DNA of 64,000 nucleotides from Solanum dulcamara (taxonomy: Eukaryota > Streptophyta > Magnoliopsida > Solanales > Solanaceae): assembly GCF_947179165.1 (NCBI RefSeq), contig NC_077237.1:86900341-86964340 (forward strand). The letters run 5' to 3'. The notes under the pieces were generated by a model that had not been told where the DNA came from, ran no database searches, and saw only the letters and a program-made list of their open reading frames with translations. A program made the translations under genes and the position numbers. Position 1 is the stretch's first letter. Each line of letters starts with the position of its first letter. Of the stretch, positions 63,670 to 64,000 are shown one piece after another.

Positions 63670-64000
63670 ACCTCAGGGAACCATTGAGATGATGGAACGA
63701 ATTTACTTCGGTAAATTTAATTTAATATCTTATCCTCAATGTAACCTATCTTTTAGAATACTCCCAGAATGTAATATAGATAAGACTCAAAAATGTTTAG
63801 TAGACAACTTATGGATAACATACAATAAACAAGACACTAAACATTTTATTGCAGCCAACAACGCTTTATGTCAATATTTTTCAGACAAAAATAGAGAGAC
63901 CAAATAAATATAGTAGTAAAAATGAAGAAAAAATATGTGCGTATCAAAGCGGTAAATATAAAGAAAAAGGAAATATGAGTAGTATAGACGCAGAAGTTTT
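63670..64000 (+). pseudogene. Possible endogenous pararetrovirus (Caulimoviridae-like) fragment, cut by the window edge
   Basis: A frame with no stop runs to 63907 (peptide includes MERIYFGKFNLISYP and TKHFIAANNALCQYF), which I do not recognise. From about 63890 another frame, shifted by +1, reads NKYSSKNEEKICAYQSGKY and then SSIDAEV at the window edge. The pattern of a Tyr-x-Ser-Gly-Lys block followed some residues later by an IDAE block is that of the RNase H domain of plant pararetrovirus polymerases. Together with the frame change, this suggests a decayed integrated copy whose remainder lies beyond 64000. It could also be another type of reverse-transcribing element. The call rests on one short motif. 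Confidence 0.45.

Noticed and set aside
1..64000. CRISPR array, bacterial operon or telomeric repeat
   Set aside because: The repeats are contiguous without unique spacers, genes contain spliceosomal introns, and no TTTAGGG tract is seen.

Overview
The window looks like plant nuclear DNA from Solanaceae, most likely a Solanum-type species. The support is introns with GT..AG borders, an AT-rich background, tRNA-derived SINEs of the Solanaceae (SolS/TS/Au-like) kind, hAT and Stowaway MITEs, two solo LTRs, a tau-class glutathione transferase, an S1-type self-incompatibility-like pseudogene and a BLISTER-like gene. Family names come from reading the sequence; no database search was run.

Positions 1-35663 are one unbroken satellite array with a monomer of about 183 bp (roughly 195 copies), entering from beyond the left edge. 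It has a layered higher-order structure: blocks of about 17-22 monomers recur at 3-4 kb spacings, and a 2-kb block at 14.25-16.3 kb recurs at 26.1-28.2 kb with a constant offset of 11855. The monomer is 61 codons long and its consensus is open in one forward frame, so it gives many long but spurious ORFs.

The array ends abruptly in what looks like the remains of a small LEA-like gene (35664-35949). Next comes a two-exon coiled-coil gene on the minus strand (36587-37900) with a hAT-type MITE in its intron. From 38 to 45.5 kb lies a repeat zone: two SINE copies, a solo LTR (39547-41504, 5-bp target duplication), a (TA)n tract, and a second, strongly diverged array (42497-44727) whose 177-180-bp monomer is recognisably related to the 183-bp satellite.

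From 45572 to 56460 (minus strand) a 13-exon gene can be assembled in frame to 767 residues. It matches the plant Polycomb-associated coiled-coil protein BLISTER. Its introns hold several transposon insertions with readable target-site duplications. A two-exon tau-class GST follows (57828-59245, minus).

The right end (60.8-64 kb) is decayed: an S-protein-homologue pseudogene with two in-frame TAG codons where tryptophan is expected, a 2269-bp solo LTR with target duplication ATTAC, and a fragment cut by the window edge with a pararetrovirus-like RNase H motif. The intact genes are not functionally linked. The story of the window is a gene island next to a large satellite array, with nested transposon insertions.
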